DNA of 64,000 bases from contig NW_022145612.1 of assembly GCF_000002235.5 (NCBI RefSeq), forward strand, positions 17,600,809-17,664,808, read 5' to 3'. Numbering within the stretch: the stretch's first letter is position 1; each line of letters opens with the position of its first letter. The notes under the pieces were generated by a model, which was not told the origin of the DNA, did not search any database, and saw nothing but the letters and a program-made list of their open reading frames with translations. Shown here piece after piece: positions 60,701 through 64,000 of the stretch. The translations under genes were made by a program, and so were the position numbers. This DNA comes from Strongylocentrotus purpuratus (lineage: Eukaryota; Echinodermata; Echinoidea; Camarodonta; Strongylocentrotidae).

Positions 60701-61193
60701 TGAGCATACAGAAACAGCGATGCCTCTCATAGTAGGCAATAATATGCTACATGGCACCGCGATAGTTTTTCTTTACAATTAATTCGTGTTAAAGAGATCT
60801 TAATATACATTTTGATAAAAAACATGAAATACTAGGAAATGTTCCTGTCCCTCAAACGGGATTTTAAAGCTAATATTGTTCTGATACTTCCAAGTGTGCG
60901 AAAACATCAGATATCGACTCGGGATTTATTATTGGTGGGGGTCATATCCCTTTTTTTAAAATCCACCTTTCAAAACTGAACTCGATGCTCACCTTAACCA
61001 CTTCTTGTTCTTTGAGATCGATGACAACGTATGCTGTGTAAGAACTCCATGTTCTTTTGCACTTCTCACATTTAAATTTACCATATCCCCTTATTTCTTG
61101 TTCTGGAGTTCGTGTCGGTATATCTCTCGGAGATAGATATTCCTCATACATCACTTCTTGTATGATATCATCGTAGTACTCAAAGTCATCCAT
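56709..61193 (-). CDS. zf-3CxxC (RTP-like) protein, gene D, with altered splice and tail
   Basis: Exons 60993-61193, 57355-57473 and 56709-56892 join with phases 0 and 2 to 167 residues. The first two knuckles are normal (RGYGKFKCEKCKRTW; WNQKCRQCKRVNTPF). Compared with gene C the old donor after exon 2 is deleted, and a GTAAGA 25-30 bases downstream is used, adding VYTTLGEP while keeping phase 2. In the last exon HDSANCERCEY matches the family (human RTP4 has HDTANCEAC), but a one-base deletion relative to gene C then shifts the frame: the final GxC cysteine is lost and a new tail (ARIAGRDKSVEVETEGLMSD) runs to a later stop. So knuckle three lacks one ligand. Either a diverging gene or an early pseudogene. 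The first intron (57474-60992) is packed with repeats. Confidence 0.66.
57570..57782. repeat. (AGT)n / (AGA)n trinucleotide microsatellite
   Basis: About 210 bases of AGT units with GAA interruptions, starting about 97 bases from gene D's second coding exon, in its first intron. Confidence 0.95.
57793..60240. repeat. Composite of inverted GC-rich repeats in gene D intron 1
   Basis: Three segments recur in reverse orientation: A at 57793-58070 with A' at 59530-59865 (aaactgcttccgg, acgttacatgcaggc, 'gataagcatatt'); C at about 58177-58290 with C' at about 60150-60240 (cataggcgccggaagtg); B at 58705-58925 with B' at 59899-60127 (acagtcgggcgaaaaatat, tgcagaacggc, 'gtcacaaatgaggtat'). The order is A, C, B, tandem array, A', B', C'. 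No protein-coding content recognised. Confidence 0.85.
58899..59560 (+). repeat. Tandem array of about 95-100-bp GC-rich units
   Basis: About seven units with catctgaccgtaattaaat, then aaaacccc(c/t)gagctt, then cgggggctctgccccctgga, then agggccctaaggcgg. Alternate units resemble each other more (ctgtatgcacatc versus ctggatgctcatc), so the array grew as dimers of about 190 bp. Confidence 0.93.
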
Positions 61194-61260
61194 AGCCCCA
61201 AAGGTGGCAGTACTATATGAATATGATAAAAGTTATTGATGAATTATACTGGAGTGCAAT

Positions 61261-61734
61261 GATCATTACCAATGAGTACCGTACTCTCTTCACACATTTT
61301 GAGATTGAATCCACTCAAAATATAGTGGAATCCGTTCCAAAGTAGAATTACTCCGAGTGGATTCCACTATATTTTTAGCTCGGATTTTCACTCCAGAACG
61401 AAATGACCCTTATATTAATATGACTCATCAAAGAGTGAATTTCCACTCCTGAGCATTTAGAGAGCACGTACAAATAATCACTTTAGACATCATAAGGTAT
61501 AATGATAGCTTCCCTTTCCTATAAAGTAATTAATATAATTGATGTTTATGTATTTAAACAAAATGGATTGGGGAATTACTCTTTTTTCTTTTTTCGTCAT
61601 CATAAACCAAGTTAATTAGCCAGAGCTAATCAGACGTGTAATTCCTAACCAGTGTTGGATATTTGTTTACCCCCTTCTTTTTTTAAACAGTGAAGAAGAG
61701 CAGTTCTTGAGGTATGAACACAAAAAAAGTGTGA
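61261..61734. other. 5' flank of gene D
   Basis: Contains a short inverted stretch (about 61312-61375: 'aatatagtggaatcc' and 'ggattccactatatt'). No gene or further upstream exon of gene D could be supported. Confidence 0.45.
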
Positions 61735-61960
61735 TACCCCTATTCCGTAGGGCTTTCATCGAAAGGGTGCGGTACGGTGCGGCGCGGCGTGGTGTGCTCA
61801 ACGCACCCATTCGATAAAAGAGGGGGGGGGGGGGCTTTTCTCGAAAGGGTGCGTTGAGAGCGGAGTACCGTTTTAACACACCCTTTTGATAAAAGCGGGG
61901 GGGGGGGGCTTCTTTTCTCGAAAGGGTGCGTCGACTAGTCTTTCGCATCAGTCGTTTAAA
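61735..61960 (-). repeat. Dispersed GC-rich repeat with poly(G) blocks, copy 2
   Basis: Inverted relative of 37620-37845: 'cgaaagggtgcgttgag' blocks, two poly(G) runs, and gactagtctttcgcatcagt with tcgttt after it. Confidence 0.7.
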
Positions 61961-62139
61961 ATAAGGATCTGGGACAGAAGGTAATAGTTGCCAATTTAAG
62001 TATATCGAAAATGTATTAAATAAAATGGAATGGTTGTTGTTTTGTTGTTGTTTTAGTTTTAAGGGCGTGTGTCATTCAATTATGAATATTTACGCCGTCT
62101 TGATTACAGAGTGGTCTCTTTCGTTATTACTATGTTGAT

Positions 62140-62696
62140 GGGGGGAGACAGAGAGAAGGAAAAAAGGGAAAGGGAAAGGGAAGATAAAAGGAAAGAAAGA
62201 AGAATAAGAAAAAAGAGGGAAACGGGGGGGGTGAAGGGCTCTTGCCTCCCCCCTCCCGCCAAAAAATAAATAAGAGAGGGAGAGGGAAGGGAGAGGGAAA
62301 GAAAATATAAAAGGAAAGAAAGAAGAGGAAAAAGAATAAGAAAAGAGGGAAACGGGGGAAGGGCAAAAGGCTCTTATACCTCCCCCCCCCCTCCCCCCCC
62401 TCCCAAAAAATAAATAAGAGAGGGAGAGGGAAGGGAGAGGGAAAGAAAATATAAAAGGAAAGAAAGAAGAGGAAAAAGAATAAGAAAAGAGGGAAACGGG
62501 GGCGAAAGGCTCTTGCCTCCTCCCTCCCTCCCCCCTCCCCACCAAAAAATAAATAAGAGAGAGAGAGAGATTGGAAAGCGAAAGGGAAAGAGAAGATAAA
62601 AGGAAAGAAAGAAGAGGAAAAAGGAAAGAAGAAAAGATGGAAACGGGGGCGAAGGGCTCTTGCCCTCCCCCCTCCCCCCCCCCCGCCAAAAATAAT

Positions 62697-62753
<57 letters not shown>

Positions 62754-63232
62754 AAGGAGAGGGAAAGAAAATATGAAAGGAAAGAAAGAAGAGGAAGAAG
62801 AAGAAAAGAGGGAAACGGGGGAAGGGCGGAGGACTCTTGCCTCCCCCCCCCCCCCCCGCCAAAAAAATAAATCAGAGAGAGAGAGAGAAGGGAAAGGGAA
62901 AGAAAATATAAAAGAAAAGAAAGAAAGAAGAGGATAAGAAGGAAAAAAAAGAAACGTGGGAAGGGCGAAGGGCTCTTGCCTCCTCCCTCCCCACCCCCCT
63001 CCCCCCGCCAAAAAATAAATAATAAGAGAGACAGAGAGAGAAGGGAGAGGGTAAGAAAATCTAAACAGAAAGAAAGAGAGGAAAAAGAATAAGAAAAGAG
63101 GGAAACGGGGGCGAAGGGCTCTTGCCTCCTCCCTCCCCCCCCCCCCCGCCAAAAAATAAATAAGAGAGAGAGAGAGGGAAGGAATGGGAAAGAGAAGATA
63201 AAAGGAAAGAAAGAAGAGGAAGAAGAATTTGT
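62140..63232. repeat. Polypurine minisatellite, 110-160-bp units, about eight copies
   Basis: Each unit has 'gagggaaagaaaatataaaa'-type text, a 'ggaaagaaagaagagg' stretch, 'gaaacgggggcgaaggctct' or close variant, a poly(C) block and 'gccaaaaaataaataa'. The long Phe/Leu/Ser frames on the minus strand are by-products of strand asymmetry. Confidence 0.93.
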
Positions 63233-63650
63233 GTCCTGCCAGTGTCACAAATAGATATAAAAATATGCTCATCTGACGATAATTTGATGTATAAAACCCT
63301 TCACCTTCTTGGGGCTCCGCCCCTTGGATCCAACACCAATTTGTGTCCTGCCAGTGTCACAAATAGATATAAAAATATGCTCATCTGACCGTTATTTATT
63401 GCCCAAAACCCCTGAGCTTCCGGGGGCTCCACCCCCTTGACCCCACGCCAATTCGTAACCCCTGTGTCACAAATAAGGTATAAAATAATAATCATTTAAT
63501 GTACAAAACTCCTGAGCTTCTGGGGGCTCCGCCCCCTGGACCCAACACCAAATTGTATCTTGCCACTGTCACAAATAAGGTATAAAATTATGCTCATCCG
63601 ACATTAATTTTGATGTTTAATACCCCTGAGCTTCTGAGGGCTCCGCCCTG
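63228..63650 (+). repeat. Tandem array of about 105-115-bp GC-rich units
   Basis: About four units with tcctgccagtgtcacaaat, 'aaaatatgctcatctgac', 'cctgagcttc' and ggggctccgccccctgga. Same family as 58899-59560 and arms A and B at 57793-60127. It begins exactly where the polypurine minisatellite ends. Confidence 0.9.
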
Positions 63651-64000
63651 TGAAAAAAACGTGTAAAAAAAACACGTTAATTTTACCGTTTTGGGGAGAT
63701 AGGCCCCCCTCCCTGGCGTTCAAGGTGGGGGGGGGGGGGGGGTACGATTTTTCAAATTTTCGAGGGCCCCTCAAAAAGATTAGTGCTCTCTAGTAATTTC
63801 GCGACTACTACTCCGGAACCGCGTCACATATAAAGTTTTTCTTTCATGACTTTTTTCTTTCGAGTCTTACGCATCTTTTAAAACATTTTTTTGTTGAAAA
63901 TTGGACGTATAGTTGCGAAGTCAAGTGACCTTTTGTTTTTGCATGTCAGCCCTAAAATCGCTCATTTTTGTGATTTATGTACCAAACATATGGAAATACC
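63651..64000. other. Window edge, no gene recognised
   Basis: Includes a poly(G) run near 63725; nothing else could be identified. Confidence 0.5.

Larger units (their letters stand above)
53810..61260. repeat. Tandem segmental duplication, unit 2 (carries gene D)
   Basis: Collinear with 48520-51960 but about twice as long. Extra material includes the GC-rich inverted-repeat element at 55086-55838, LINE remains at 55840-56335 and the 57.5-60.8 kb repeat complex in gene D's first intron. Confidence 0.88.

Noticed and set aside
61667-61948. 93-codon minus-strand basic/proline-rich frame upstream of gene D
   Set aside because: It overlaps a dispersed poly(G)-bearing repeat that also occurs at 37620-37845, and reads differently there.
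62090-63272. A 380-codon minus-strand frame with hydrophobic repeats that could look like a membrane protein
   Set aside because: It follows the purine/pyrimidine asymmetry of the minisatellite; the 'membrane segments' are Phe/Leu/Ser from TTTCTC-type text.

Overview
The window is AT-rich animal DNA with small, widely spaced coding exons. It holds many short inverted-repeat elements, minisatellites, long GA/CT tracts and an unusual number of poly(G)/poly(C) runs. The intron-exon structure, the DUF/GT77-type glycosyltransferase paralogues, a melanoregulin orthologue and a tandem family of 3CxxC zinc-binding (RTP-like) genes fit a marine invertebrate deuterostome. An echinoderm, perhaps a sea urchin, is my best guess; this is inference and no species-specific marker was seen. 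One 500-base assembly gap lies at 52552-53051. Exon boundaries were worked out by eye from open frames, splice consensus, phase continuity and paralogue comparison.

Region 1 (1-17.3 kb): two paralogous type II membrane glycosyltransferase genes lie head to head, at 1986-4417 (-) and 13658-17026 (+). Each has a short first exon with a cytoplasmic tail and membrane anchor, a phase-1 intron, and one large second exon with the catalytic domain (DVD motif, conserved VHNNWI near the end). The plus-strand copy carries a long basic stalk with five 78-residue repeats. The DNA between them holds TTAA-flanked MITEs and a local duplication that preserves an 'empty site' for one MITE.

Region 2 (17.3-31 kb): mostly non-coding DNA with a near-perfect 52-bp hairpin and a Harbinger-like MITE, then a complete five-exon melanoregulin gene (MREG, 23905-28909, -, 206 aa). 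Its first intron contains a tandem array grown from the start of its own exon 2 and a very young fold-back repeat.

Region 3 (31-61.2 kb): a cluster of four zf-3CxxC (receptor-transporting-protein-like) genes, all on the minus strand: 33972-38644, 41612-44373, 50638-51926 and 56709-61193. They share exon layout and intron phases (0, then 2). The last two arose by a tandem duplication of a block that is visible as collinear non-coding homology (about 48.5-52.0 kb and 53.8-61.3 kb). The copies are diverging in odd ways: an in-frame hairpin insertion between zinc ligands, shifted splice donors, and a reframed tail that loses the last cysteine.

Region 4 (inside the last gene and 61.2-64 kb): introns and flanks are filled by inverted and tandem repeats of one GC-rich family (57.8-60.2 and 63.2-63.65 kb), a polypurine minisatellite (62.1-63.2 kb) and LINE debris. 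No tRNA, rRNA, CRISPR or intact virus-like element was seen.
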